DNA from: Cryomorpha sp963836915 | GTDB lineage: Bacteria; Bacteroidota; Bacteroidia; Flavobacteriales_D; Cryomorphaceae | Direction of reading: 5' to 3' | DNA: 64,000 nucleotides | Assembly: GCA_963836915.1 (NCBI GenBank) | Contig: CAWILH010000002.1 | Span: 3,596,001-3,660,000 of the forward strand | Shown here: piece after piece, positions 51,829 through 60,435 of the stretch | Numbering within the stretch: the first letter of the stretch is position 1 | How the letters are laid out: each line of letters starts with the position of its first letter | Made by a program: the position numbers and the translations under genes | The notes under the pieces: generated by a model | What the model was told of the DNA's origin: nothing | Database searches by the model: none | What the model saw: the letters and a program-made list of their open reading frames with translations, nothing else

Positions 51829-52365
51829 TTAATTTTGAATTTGGTAAATATCGTTCAGGTTTCGACCCTGACCATCGTAGTCGAGGCCGTAGCCCACTAC
51901 AAAGAGATTTGGGATCTCAAACCCTATATAATCAATTTTATAATCGCCCTGATAGGCTTCCGGCTTGTAGAGCAGTGAAGCTATTCTGATACTCTCCGGC
52001 TTCATGGCCTTCATCTTGGTCATTAGGTACTCAAGGGTATTGCCGGTGTCCACGATGTCTTCGACGATTACGATATGCCGGTTTTCGACGATATTGTCGA
52101 GGCTTATCAGCTCGTTTATTTCGCCCGTGCTTTCCGTACCTCGGTAAGATGAAATTTTAACAAAATTAATTTCGCATTCGATTTCCACGTATTTGAACAG
52201 GTCTGAAGCAAAACGGAAGGAGCCATTTAATATACCCACGAAGAGTGGGTTCTTGCCTTCCAGGTCGCTCGTAATAGCAGTGGCAAGCTGGCTTACCCTA
52301 TTTTCGATCTCATCGGAAGAGATGTAGGTGTCGAACTGCTTTTGGTGCAGGGAGATAGATTTCAT
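51829..52365 (-). CDS. hpt: Hypoxanthine phosphoribosyltransferase
   Basis: 178-residue purine salvage enzyme. The start at 52365 (MKSISLHQKQFDTYIS) was chosen because homologues begin there. The extension to 52497 overlaps the divergent promoter region. Motifs: FVGILNGSFRFASDL, FVKISSYRG and the PRPP loop VVIVEDIVDTGNTLEYL. It leads the hpt-adk-obgE-PAP2-crcB-PafA-like unit. Confidence 0.95.
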   Translation of the reverse strand: MKSISLHQKQFDTYISSDEIENRVSQLATAITSDLEGKNPLFVGILNGSFRFASDLFKYVEIECEINFVKISSYRGTESTGEINELISLDNIVENRHIVIVEDIVDTGNTLEYLMTKMKAMKPESIRIASLLYKPEAYQGDYKIDYIGFEIPNLFVVGYGLDYDGQGRNLNDIYQIQN

Positions 52366-52475
52366 TTTTGGCAATTTCGATGGGCGAAGGTAATGATTTA
52401 GACCACCAAAGGCATAGTTTGATTTTGCTTGCTTCCGCAAAAGGCTAAGTTCGACACCTCCATTTAATTTATGCC

Positions 52476-53916
52476 ATGAAAATTTGCGCTTTTTCACTCT
52501 TCTAATCCTTCCTTTTTGGCTTCGGCCAATATAGCACTCCCAAAACCGGTAAGCGGGTTACGCTCGATGATCTTTTGGCAGAAAGCGATGGTGCGCTCTG
52601 CTTCGAAGAAGGGATTTATCGCCTTACAGAGTCCCTTACCATTAGTGGTCTTGACACCTTGGAAAGGTATGATGTTGCCGACGTTCAGATCACTGATACG
52701 GCAATTATAATCGGAGCCGGAGATGGGATATCCAAGCGTTCGTGTTCTCCAATCGGCTCGATGGCGGCGCTCACTGGCCGCGCATAAGATTTGAAGAAAC
52801 GGGCACTGTTACAATGGAAGGGGCCAGCTTTACATTTGGTGGAGGCATCCGGGTGCTTACGCCAAATTTTGAAATGGTAGACTGTACGATCCGTTTTCAA
52901 AGCACCGAAACTTCCAGCGGTGGTGCCCTGGGATCTCGTCTGGCTGGCCGCATAGAAGCAATTGCACCTTTCAGGAAAACGAAGCCGCTGCCATATTTAG
53001 TTCGGCAAATATTCCAGGGGCACCGCAGATTTTAAATTCAATTTTCATTTCAAACGGGATGGCCAACCAGAATAGGCTCCAAATTAACCTGAATCCATCT
53101 GGAAGCGATACGACGCGCATAATCGGCAATATGGTGCTGGGTGACGAGCTAAATACGATGGTCGATGGCATAAGCTGTTCATCTCTTTTGGGGGGAGAGT
53201 CGCATGCCATTATTAGCGATAATGAAGGATTTGAAAACCGATATGGAATCACCAGTATCGGTGGCAACGTATTCACGCTCATGCAAGGTAATATCATTGA
53301 AGGAAATTCTATTCAGGGCGATCCTTTTCTTGGTGGAAGCGGAATAAACATCAATGGTGCAGGAATGAATTTTCACACTGTCATCAATAATGAAATCCGC
53401 GATAACCTTTGGGGATTCATCCTACAGGGCGATGCCATGTCCACGATGGGCGATACCACCGCTGGAGCGATTGGTGCCGGTACCAATACTTTTTCAGATA
53501 ATGAAAATGACGGCGTAGCTTATGCACTGTTTAATAATACGCCCAATGCCACAATGGCGCAGGGCAATTGCTGGATCGAAGGCCAGGAATCTACGCGTGA
53601 AGGGATAGAAAATCTAATATCACATCAAATGGATGATGAAGCACCCGGTTTGGTAGATTTTTCTGCACCGCTTTGCGCATTGATCACCGCTACGGCCAGA
53701 GATATTTTTGAATCGGAAATCAAGCTCTTACCCAACCTAGCGCACGAAAAACTTTGGATCGAAAGGCCAGGGTGGGCTACCCAAATCATATGGTTTGATA
53801 TTGCCGGAAGGCCAGTGCTCCAGCACACCTTAAAGGGGGATGCCGAAACCGTAGCGCTCGATGTTTCACAGCTCCCAGCGGGTATTCACGTCGCCATTAT
53901 CAAATGCGGAGACTAG
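52476..53916 (+). pseudogene. Broken secreted beta-helix protein with T9SS-like sorting domain
   Basis: A start at 52476 gives MKICAFSLF, then TAA at 52503-52505, then SFLFGFGQYSTPKTGK in the same frame, which is a signal peptide with one stop inside. Two later frame changes (about 52740 and 52955, each consistent with one lost base) join three frames into one protein of about 480 residues. The body is repetitive and beta-helical (GNMVLGDELNTM, ISDNEGFENRYGITSIGGN) with a GGAL and an FQEN resembling the GGA(I/L)/FxxN repeats of polymorphic outer-membrane proteins. It ends in a T9SS-like domain (IWFDIAGRPVLQ...LPAGIHVAII). With a nonsense codon plus two shifts it is probably a pseudogene, but sequence errors nearby call for caution. 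Confidence 0.7.
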
Positions 53917-54009
53917 TCAGCAGCCCGAAAACTGATCATTGATTAAGCCAAAGGAAGCCGCGGTTTCTTGAAAATTTACCCTAAAAAATGGTAGATAGGA
54001 TCAGCCGCT

Positions 54010-54017
54010 TATCTTTG
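54010..54017 (+). promoter_or_regulatory. -7 box TATCTTTG of purK
   Basis: A perfect TAnnTTTG box ending 4 bases before the purK ATG, implying a leaderless or near-leaderless purKE message. No clear -33 TTG at the usual distance. Confidence 0.55.
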
Positions 54018-54021
54018 CGCC

Positions 54022-55170
54022 ATGCCAAAAAAACCTTACGATAAAAATTTTAAGCTAGGCGTCTTGGGCGGCGGACAGCTCGGCAGGATGCTGCTGCAAG
54101 AAGCCATAAACCTAGACATCAAGCTATCGGCAATCGATCCAAATGGGCAGGCGCCCTGCCACGCCATAGTGCACGATTTTCATACGGGCGATTTTAATGA
54201 TGCGCAGACCGTGATCGATTTTGGGCGCGGTCTTGATGTGGTAACGGTTGAGATAGAACATGTGAGCATAGCCGGGTTGAAAGCCCTTGCGGCAAAAGGC
54301 GTTAAAGTATTTCCGCAGCCCGAACTGCTTGAAATTGTGCAGGATAAGGGCTTGCAAAAGGAATTTTATACCCAGCACGACATCCCCACGGCGCCCTATA
54401 AATTGGTGGCCGATAAGGCAGGGCTTTTAGAGAATCTCGACCTGCTACCCATCGCTCAAAAGCTTCGAAAGGGCGGTTATGATGGTCGAGGGGTGGCGGT
54501 TTTGAAGTCGGAAGCCGATCTTGAAAAAGCATTTGATGCCCCTTCTGTGCTGGAGCAATTTGTAGATTTTGAAAAAGAGCTGGCAGTAATCGTAGCACGA
54601 AATGAAGATGGAGAGATCAAGGCTTTTCCGGCAGTAGAATTGGATTTTAATCCGGAGCTCAATTTGGTGGAGCTGTTATTTGCTCCTGCCGATATACCTC
54701 CTGAGCTTGAACAAAAAGCTGTCGCGGTGGCCACCAAAACTATAGAAGCCTTTGGCCTCGTCGGTATATTGGCCGTAGAGCTATTCCTTACCCAGTCGGG
54801 CGAAATACTGGTCAATGAAGTTGCACCCCGCCCGCATAATTCGGGGCATCATACCATCGAAGCCAACATAACTTCGCAGTACGGACAGCACCTTCGTTCT
54901 ATCTTAAACCTTCCGCTGGGCGATACCGCACTCATCCGGCCCGCAGCGATGGTCAATCTATTGGGCGAAGCTGGCCACACGGGATCTGCGGTGTATGAAG
55001 GTCTTGAAGAAGCCTTGGCCATGCCAGGGATTTACGTGCACCTTTATGGAAAGTCGGAAACGAAACCCTTCCGCAAGATGGGGCACGTGACCATTACCGC
55101 GGCCACCGCTGATGAAGCGCGGCGAAAAGCACTACACGTAAAATCATTGATCAAAGTAAAATCGGCATAG
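54022..55170 (+). CDS. purK: 5-(carboxyamino)imidazole ribonucleotide synthase
   Basis: 382-residue ATP-grasp enzyme of de novo purine synthesis, converting AIR, ATP and bicarbonate to N5-CAIR. GVLGGGQLGRMLLQEAI at the N-terminus, ATP-grasp elements QKLRKGGYDGRGVAV and LEQFVDFEKELAVIVAR, and NEVAPRPHNSGHHTIEA with the metal site are present. A -7 box lies 5 bases before the ATG. purE begins 1 base after the stop. Confidence 0.96.
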   Translation: MPKKPYDKNFKLGVLGGGQLGRMLLQEAINLDIKLSAIDPNGQAPCHAIVHDFHTGDFNDAQTVIDFGRGLDVVTVEIEHVSIAGLKALAAKGVKVFPQPELLEIVQDKGLQKEFYTQHDIPTAPYKLVADKAGLLENLDLLPIAQKLRKGGYDGRGVAVLKSEADLEKAFDAPSVLEQFVDFEKELAVIVARNEDGEIKAFPAVELDFNPELNLVELLFAPADIPPELEQKAVAVATKTIEAFGLVGILAVELFLTQSGEILVNEVAPRPHNSGHHTIEANITSQYGQHLRSILNLPLGDTALIRPAAMVNLLGEAGHTGSAVYEGLEEALAMPGIYVHLYGKSETKPFRKMGHVTITAATADEARRKALHVKSLIKVKSA

Positions 55171-55171
55171 C

Positions 55172-55660
55172 ATGGTAGGAATAATAATGGGCAGTAAAAG
55201 TGATCTTCCGGTGATGCAGGAAGCAATAGATGTATTGGGCGAACTAGGGGTAGCCTGCGAGGTGGAAATCGTATCGGCACACCGCACGCCCGATCGGATG
55301 GTTGCTTACGCAAAAGAAGCGGAAGGGCGGGGCATACGCGTGATCATAGCCGGTGCCGGCGGCGCAGCCCACCTGCCAGGTATGACGGCTTCTATCACTG
55401 TACTGCCGGTGATCGGTGTACCGGTCAAGAGCCGCAATAGTATGGATGGATGGGACTCTGTGCTCAGCATATTGCAAATGCCTGCGGGGGTTCCCGTAGC
55501 TACCGTCGCCCTCGATGGTGCAAAAAATGCAGGAATACTCGCAGCGCAAATTATGGGCGTAGCCGATGCCGGTATCAGAGAGCGCATCGGATCGTACAAA
55601 GAAGCGCTGAAAGCCAAGGTTTTGGATTCAGCGAAGGAATTGAAAGCTTCCCGTTCGTAG
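55172..55660 (+). CDS. purE: 5-(carboxyamino)imidazole ribonucleotide mutase
   Basis: 162-residue class I PurE that rearranges N5-CAIR to CAIR. Markers: GIIMGSKSDLPVMQEA (phosphate loop), SAHRTPDRM with catalytic His, IAGAGGAAHLPGM and VIGVPVKS. Forms an octamer in characterised homologues. Coupled to purK with a 1-base gap. Confidence 0.96.
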   Translation: MVGIIMGSKSDLPVMQEAIDVLGELGVACEVEIVSAHRTPDRMVAYAKEAEGRGIRVIIAGAGGAAHLPGMTASITVLPVIGVPVKSRNSMDGWDSVLSILQMPAGVPVATVALDGAKNAGILAAQIMGVADAGIRERIGSYKEALKAKVLDSAKELKASRS

Positions 55661-55703
55661 ATTTTGCGTTTTAGGTAGGCAGTTTGGCTTTTCAGCAAAT
55701 AGC

Positions 55704-56327
55704 CTAATTCTCCAAATGAGCCAGTTCGCGTGCGATATTGGCCTTGGCCGAAAGCTCAAATTTTGAATGGAAGATGTTGGTTTTGAAAATTTTTTCCAGC
55801 GCCAAGAAATGAGCTAAGACCTTATTCCGGACGGGTTTATAGAGGAAGTCGGGATAGATCGAATACTCTTTTCTGATCTTCTTAAAATAAGCTTCATAGT
55901 CATCCCAAGGCCTGCCCAGTATGCTCAGGTCGGCATCGGTGAAAAGATTTGTATCGCTATCGGGAGATTTTTGATGAGACTTCGTGGCGATTATCTGTGC
56001 GGCACATTTCGATCTAGATTCTTCGGGCACGCCGATTTCTTCCATTCTTCTCATTGCCAGCGCGGCGCTACGTTCTTCATTATCCGTTTTGCGGGCATCG
56101 TAGATCGCATCGTGGTAATATAGGGTAAATAGAATTACTTCCCTATCGTTCAACTTTTTGCGGATCTCATCGAGTTGCGTAGAGATGTCTTCTAAATGTG
56201 ACAAGGTGTGGTAATGCCTTTTTTTACTGCTGTAATTTCTTTCTATTTCCGTCCAGAGCTTTTGCTTGAGGTTTTGATCCGTTGTATATTTTGAAAGAAG
56301 GCCGAAGAAGTTTTTTTCGAGTGTCAT
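55704..56327 (-). CDS. Predicted HD-superfamily metal-dependent phosphohydrolase
   Basis: 207 residues, all helical. The HD-type metal site is spread over RHYHTLSHLEDI, TLYYHDAIYDARKTDNEERSA and DADLSILG, which is the layout of a Bacteroidota family often annotated as predicted metal-dependent HD phosphohydrolase. Substrate unknown, with nucleotides the usual guess. It lies 6 bases after the GT2 gene. Confidence 0.82.
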   Translation of the reverse strand: MTLEKNFFGLLSKYTTDQNLKQKLWTEIERNYSSKKRHYHTLSHLEDISTQLDEIRKKLNDREVILFTLYYHDAIYDARKTDNEERSAALAMRRMEEIGVPEESRSKCAAQIIATKSHQKSPDSDTNLFTDADLSILGRPWDDYEAYFKKIRKEYSIYPDFLYKPVRNKVLAHFLALEKIFKTNIFHSKFELSAKANIARELAHLEN

Positions 56328-56333
56328 GACAGT

Positions 56334-57293
56334 CTATTGCTCCAGCTCTACATTGGTTTCGGAGATAATGTAAAGCGGTCTTTGAAGGGTGTTCCTATTT
56401 ATCCTGCTGATGTACTCGCCTATTATTCCGATGGATATCAGTTGCACCCCGCCTATGAACATAGAGCTTATAATGAGCGATGTCCAGCCGGTGATGGTGC
56501 GGTGTATTACGAAATGGGAGTAGATGGCAAAGATGATAATCACAAAAGAAAGCGCCGAGATGCCAATGCCGAGCTTGCTAACGAAGAGCAGCGGCTGATC
56601 AGAAAAACTCGTAATCCCATCCATGGCAAAGCGCATCATTTTCCCAAAGGAATAGCCTGTGGTGCCGTGCTTCCGTTCATCTCGGTCAAAAAGTACATAG
56701 GTTTGGCGAAAGCCGAGCCACGCTATCTGACCACGAAGAAATTTATTCTGCTCGGGCATTTTTTTTAGGTATTCTACCACCTTTCGGTCTATAAGCCGGA
56801 AGTCGCCGACATCCATAGGAATATCTATAGAAGTGATTTTCTGCAAAGTGCGGTAGAACATCTTGGCTGTAGACTTTTTGAAAAAGCTTTCTCCCTTTCG
56901 CTGTGCACGCTTGGCATACACCACTTCATATCCTTTTTTATAGGTCTCATAAAGTTTGGCAATAAGTTCGGGCGGGTCTTGCAGGTCGCCATCGATGATC
57001 ACTATGGCCTGCCCTTGGCACAGATCGAGCCCGGCGGTGACGGCTATTTGATGACCAAAATTCCGACTAAAATTTACGTAGCGAACCTTGGTATCGTTTT
57101 GGCTCAAGCCAATGAGCGCTTCCAGTGAGCGATCCTTGCTGCCATCGTTTACGAATAGGATTTCGTATCTGGCGGTGATGGTTCTGGCAGTGGCGGTAAG
57201 TCGCGCGTAGAGTTCATCTATTATTTTTTCTTCATTGTAGATCGGCACTACGATGGAAAGCTCTGTAGAATTACTGGCTTTGTTTTTAATCAC
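56334..57293 (-). CDS. Glycosyltransferase family 2, GtrB/DPM1-like with two membrane helices
   Basis: 319 residues. GT-A domain: ELSIVVPIYNEEKIIDELYARL, ILFVNDGSKDRSLE, FSRNFGHQIAVTAGLD, VIIDGDLQDPPELI (DxD), KRAQRKGESFFKK and GDFRLIDRKVVEYL. Two C-terminal transmembrane helices (about 237-260 and 270-295) follow. This is the layout of bactoprenol-glucosyl/mannosyl transferases (GtrB, DPM1), which charge undecaprenyl phosphate with a sugar at the inner membrane. The matching GT-C flippase or transferase could be the membrane protein at 60435-61754, though this link is inference. Confidence 0.88.
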   Translation of the reverse strand: MIKNKASNSTELSIVVPIYNEEKIIDELYARLTATARTITARYEILFVNDGSKDRSLEALIGLSQNDTKVRYVNFSRNFGHQIAVTAGLDLCQGQAIVIIDGDLQDPPELIAKLYETYKKGYEVVYAKRAQRKGESFFKKSTAKMFYRTLQKITSIDIPMDVGDFRLIDRKVVEYLKKMPEQNKFLRGQIAWLGFRQTYVLFDRDERKHGTTGYSFGKMMRFAMDGITSFSDQPLLFVSKLGIGISALSFVIIIFAIYSHFVIHRTITGWTSLIISSMFIGGVQLISIGIIGEYISRINRNTLQRPLYIISETNVELEQ

Positions 57294-57335
57294 TATTGAT
57301 AAATTTCTACTTCCATAAAAGAAGTTCGGGTTTAA

Positions 57336-57449
57336 AGCCGTGAAATTATAGTTTTTTTAGCGTTCAACATCTTCGTGATCCTGATAGGTTTTTCCTCTTC
57401 GGTAAAGCTGCTCAGCTTGGCGGGTGCGATGCTGCTGCCGACTTCATAA
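57336..57449 (+). other. Possible remnant of a membrane protein gene
   Basis: A 37-codon frame without a start codon reads IIVFLAFNIFVILIGF then VKLLSLAGAMLLP and stops, which looks like one or two membrane segments with a short end. It sits in the 221-base gap between the GT2 gene and the PorV-like gene. It may be the end of a decayed gene or a chance hydrophobic frame. Confidence 0.2.
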
Positions 57450-57514
57450 CCTAAACTTAATATTGTGAAATGAAGAATTAACTTAGATTCGTAGTTTTTG
57501 CTATTTAGCCAATC

Positions 57515-58333
57515 GTGAAGCGACTAGTTTTATTTCTTTTTTGCATTCCGCTGTATTGCAACGCCGGCGGTGAGAATGACCCTGTAGGAGCGCGGGCGGC
57601 GGCTATGGCCAATGCTGGATTGAACTTCACAGATATTTGGAGCATCTACCATAATCAGGCTGGGATAGCCCATCTCAATAATTTTTCGGCAGGTGCCTTT
57701 TACGAAAATCGCTTTTTGATAAGTGATCTGGCCTTCGCAGGTGCTGCGGTAGCCATGCCCCTGGGCAATGGCGCCATTGGCCTAACCTATTCCAATCTCG
57801 GTTTCAGCGCCTATAATGAAGGTAAATTAGGTCTTGCTTATGGCCTAAAACTTTCCGATGCGCTATCGATTGGGGTTCAGCTCAATTATCACAGTTTCAA
57901 TATCGCCGCAGAAGATCATGGCAGCAGGGGAGCGCTCACCGCCGAGGTAGGTTTTCAGCTCCAGATTTCGAAAAACGTGAGCTTGGCAGCGCATATTTTC
58001 AATCCTACCCGCACGCAGTTAAATGATTTTGTCGATGAACGTATTCCCACGGTTTTACGCATCGGCGCTTCCTATAAGATAGCCGAAGACCTTAAGCTCA
58101 CCGGCGATGTGGAAAAAGACATCGATGCCGACGCGCTTTTTAGAGCGGGTATCGAGTATCAACCTGCCGATAAATTTTATCTGAGAATGGGTGCATCGAG
58201 CAATCCGAGCCTTTTCGCATTTGGGCTGGGTTTAGATTTTGATACGTTCCGATTTGATTTGGCAACGACCTATCACAGTGTGCTGGGGTATTCGCCACAG
58301 GTATCGCTCACTTATTCACCTTCCAAAAAATGA
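57515..58333 (+). CDS. PorV/PorQ-like outer-membrane barrel protein
   Basis: 272 residues from a GTG start at 57515, which opens a signal peptide (MKRLVLFLFCIPLYCNA). The early DPVGARAAAMANAGLNFTDIWSIYHNQAGIA is typical of the PorV/PorQ and FadL-related family (ARAxAMANA....NPAG-like), followed by beta strands (GLTYSNLGFSAYNEGKLGLAYG). It lacks a strong match to either PorV or PorQ by eye, so I keep the family name only. The stop overlaps the next start as ATGA, so the two are made together. Confidence 0.75.
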   Translation: MKRLVLFLFCIPLYCNAGGENDPVGARAAAMANAGLNFTDIWSIYHNQAGIAHLNNFSAGAFYENRFLISDLAFAGAAVAMPLGNGAIGLTYSNLGFSAYNEGKLGLAYGLKLSDALSIGVQLNYHSFNIAAEDHGSRGALTAEVGFQLQISKNVSLAAHIFNPTRTQLNDFVDERIPTVLRIGASYKIAEDLKLTGDVEKDIDADALFRAGIEYQPADKFYLRMGASSNPSLFAFGLGLDFDTFRFDLATTYHSVLGYSPQVSLTYSPSKK

Positions 58334-60435
58334 AAAGGGGAGCGCTCTTCCTGATGGGCATTTTCTTGGCCCTTTTCGCGGAAGCGCAGAAAAACGATGA
58401 AGAAATAGACCGTGCCAGCATCATCGAGCAGCGCATAGAGCAGATCGCCGAAGCATCGGAAGATGAAGATCTGGATTATAATACCCTTTTTGAGAAACTC
58501 TCCATTTATCTTGATTTCCCGCTCAATTTGAATACGGCAACTGTAGATGATCTTTACGGATTGGGATTTTTAAGCAATTACCAGATCGGACAGCTGCTTG
58601 AATACCGCGAGGAATACGGAATGCTTTTTTCAATTTACGAGCTTCCATTCATCGAAGGGTGGGATGTACAGACGGCACAGCTTATCGAGCCATTCGTTCG
58701 GGTGGCTCCCAATGAAGGCGGGGAGAGGATAACGCTGGAAAAAATGCTCGGTTACGGCAAGAATGAAGTGGTGCTGCGCTGGCAGAGCGTGCTTGAAGAT
58801 CAGGCCGGCTATCTCCCCGCCACTGCGCAAGAGCTTGAAGATAACCCAAATGCGCGCTATCTGGGTTCGCAGGACAAGCTCTACGCTCGCTACCGCTACC
58901 GCTATGGCGATCGTATCAGCTTTGGCTTCACCGCCGAAAAAGACAATGGGGAAGAGTTTTTTAAAGGCTCACAGCCCAATGGATTCGATTTTTATTCGGG
59001 GCATCTTTATTTGAAAGATTTTGGCGCAGTAAAGCAGTTGGCCATCGGAGATTTTCAGGCCCAGTTTGGCCAAGGGCTCACCTTTTGGTCGGGGCTGGGC
59101 TTTAACCGCAAGAGCTCGTTTAGTGTGAGTACTGCTCAAGCCGGTGGAGGGATCGGTCCCTACACGTCTATCAATGAAAATCTTTTTTTGCGCGGGGCAG
59201 CAGCCACCGTAAATCAAGGGCGCTTTGATGTTTCGCTTTTCTACTCTGGCAAGCGGATAGACGGCAACGTGATCGAAGATGATTTTGACACGCTCTTGGT
59301 AGATCAGCCTGCTGTGCTGGTCACATCTTTTCAGGAAAGTGGCTTTCACCGCACAGCCGCCGAGTTGTCCGATAAGAATTCTATTTTTCAGCAACATTAT
59401 GGCGGTAATCTGACCTATAACCATCGGGGGCTCCATGTAGGATTTACCGCAGCGCACATGAAGCTGGACGGAGCCATAAACCGGACTGCTCAAGAGTATA
59501 GCCAGTTTCGGTTTAGCGGCGATAATAATACCGTGATGGGTGCCGACTACGCTTGGAAAATTCGCAATTTCTTTCTGTTTGGCGAGACTTCGCGCAGCGC
59601 CAATGGCGGGCTGGCCACTTTAAATGGTTTGAACATCACCCTAAATCCGCGTCTTAGCGTAAATGTGACGCAGCGCCATTACGAAAAGGATTTTCAGTCG
59701 GTGGCTTCGGTGGGTTTTGGCGAAAGCTCAAGCATAGAAAATGAGAGCGGGGTATACCTTGGCATCGAGTTCAGGCCATTCAAAAAATGGAAGCTCAACG
59801 CTTTTTACGATCAGTTTAAATTTCCGTGGCTGCGCTATCAGACCGATGCGCCATCGGAGGGCTATGATTTTTTTGCACAGCTCGAATATCAGCCGAGCAG
59901 TCGGTTTACCATGTACTTCCGCTACCGCGATAGGCTGCGGCAGGTCAATACGCGCGATGATGTGGAAGGCGCCAACTTCTTGGTAGATAACCCAAGAAGA
60001 AATCTTCGCGCCAACTTCTCCTACCGCGCAGGTCGTAATCTTCGGTTTAGGTCTAGGGTAGAATTCACCGAATTCAGCCGGGGCGATGAGCCTGCTTCGC
60101 GCGGATTCATGGTCTATCAAGATGTGCTCTATGATTTTAAGCGGTTGCCACTAAAGTTCTCTTTCCGCTATGCCCTATTCGAGACCGATACCTACGATAG
60201 TCGCATCTATGCGTATGAAAACGATGTGCTCTACTTCTTTTCGATTCCGGCGTACAGCGGCCGCGGCACGCGTTTTTACGCCTTGCTCAATTATGACATT
60301 GGGAGAAATATAGATATTTGGCTGCGCGTGGCGCAGAGTTATTATACCGATCGCGATGAGATAGGCAGTGGGCGCGAATTGATAAGCGGCAATACCAAGA
60401 CCGAAGTAAAGGCGCAGGTACAATTTAAGTTTTGA
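58330..60435 (+). CDS. Outer-membrane barrel with N-terminal helix-hairpin-helix repeat
   Basis: 701 residues with signal peptide (MKRGALFLMGIFLALFAEAQ). Residues about 60-125 form a ComEA-like helix-hairpin-helix pair (LNLNTATVDDLYGLGFL, LLEYREEYGMLFSIYEL), but the glycine hairpins that contact DNA are GFLS and GWDV instead of GIG. The remaining about 560 residues alternate strand-like segments, aromatic girdles and a final strand QVQFKF, as for an outer-membrane barrel. Families of this kind are widespread in Bacteroidota with no known role. Coupled to the PorV-like gene (ATGA) and to the next gene (TGATG), so it likely forms a complex with the PorV-like protein. Confidence 0.75.
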   Translation: MKRGALFLMGIFLALFAEAQKNDEEIDRASIIEQRIEQIAEASEDEDLDYNTLFEKLSIYLDFPLNLNTATVDDLYGLGFLSNYQIGQLLEYREEYGMLFSIYELPFIEGWDVQTAQLIEPFVRVAPNEGGERITLEKMLGYGKNEVVLRWQSVLEDQAGYLPATAQELEDNPNARYLGSQDKLYARYRYRYGDRISFGFTAEKDNGEEFFKGSQPNGFDFYSGHLYLKDFGAVKQLAIGDFQAQFGQGLTFWSGLGFNRKSSFSVSTAQAGGGIGPYTSINENLFLRGAAATVNQGRFDVSLFYSGKRIDGNVIEDDFDTLLVDQPAVLVTSFQESGFHRTAAELSDKNSIFQQHYGGNLTYNHRGLHVGFTAAHMKLDGAINRTAQEYSQFRFSGDNNTVMGADYAWKIRNFFLFGETSRSANGGLATLNGLNITLNPRLSVNVTQRHYEKDFQSVASVGFGESSSIENESGVYLGIEFRPFKKWKLNAFYDQFKFPWLRYQTDAPSEGYDFFAQLEYQPSSRFTMYFRYRDRLRQVNTRDDVEGANFLVDNPRRNLRANFSYRAGRNLRFRSRVEFTEFSRGDEPASRGFMVYQDVLYDFKRLPLKFSFRYALFETDTYDSRIYAYENDVLYFFSIPAYSGRGTRFYALLNYDIGRNIDIWLRVAQSYYTDRDEIGSGRELISGNTKTEVKAQVQFKF

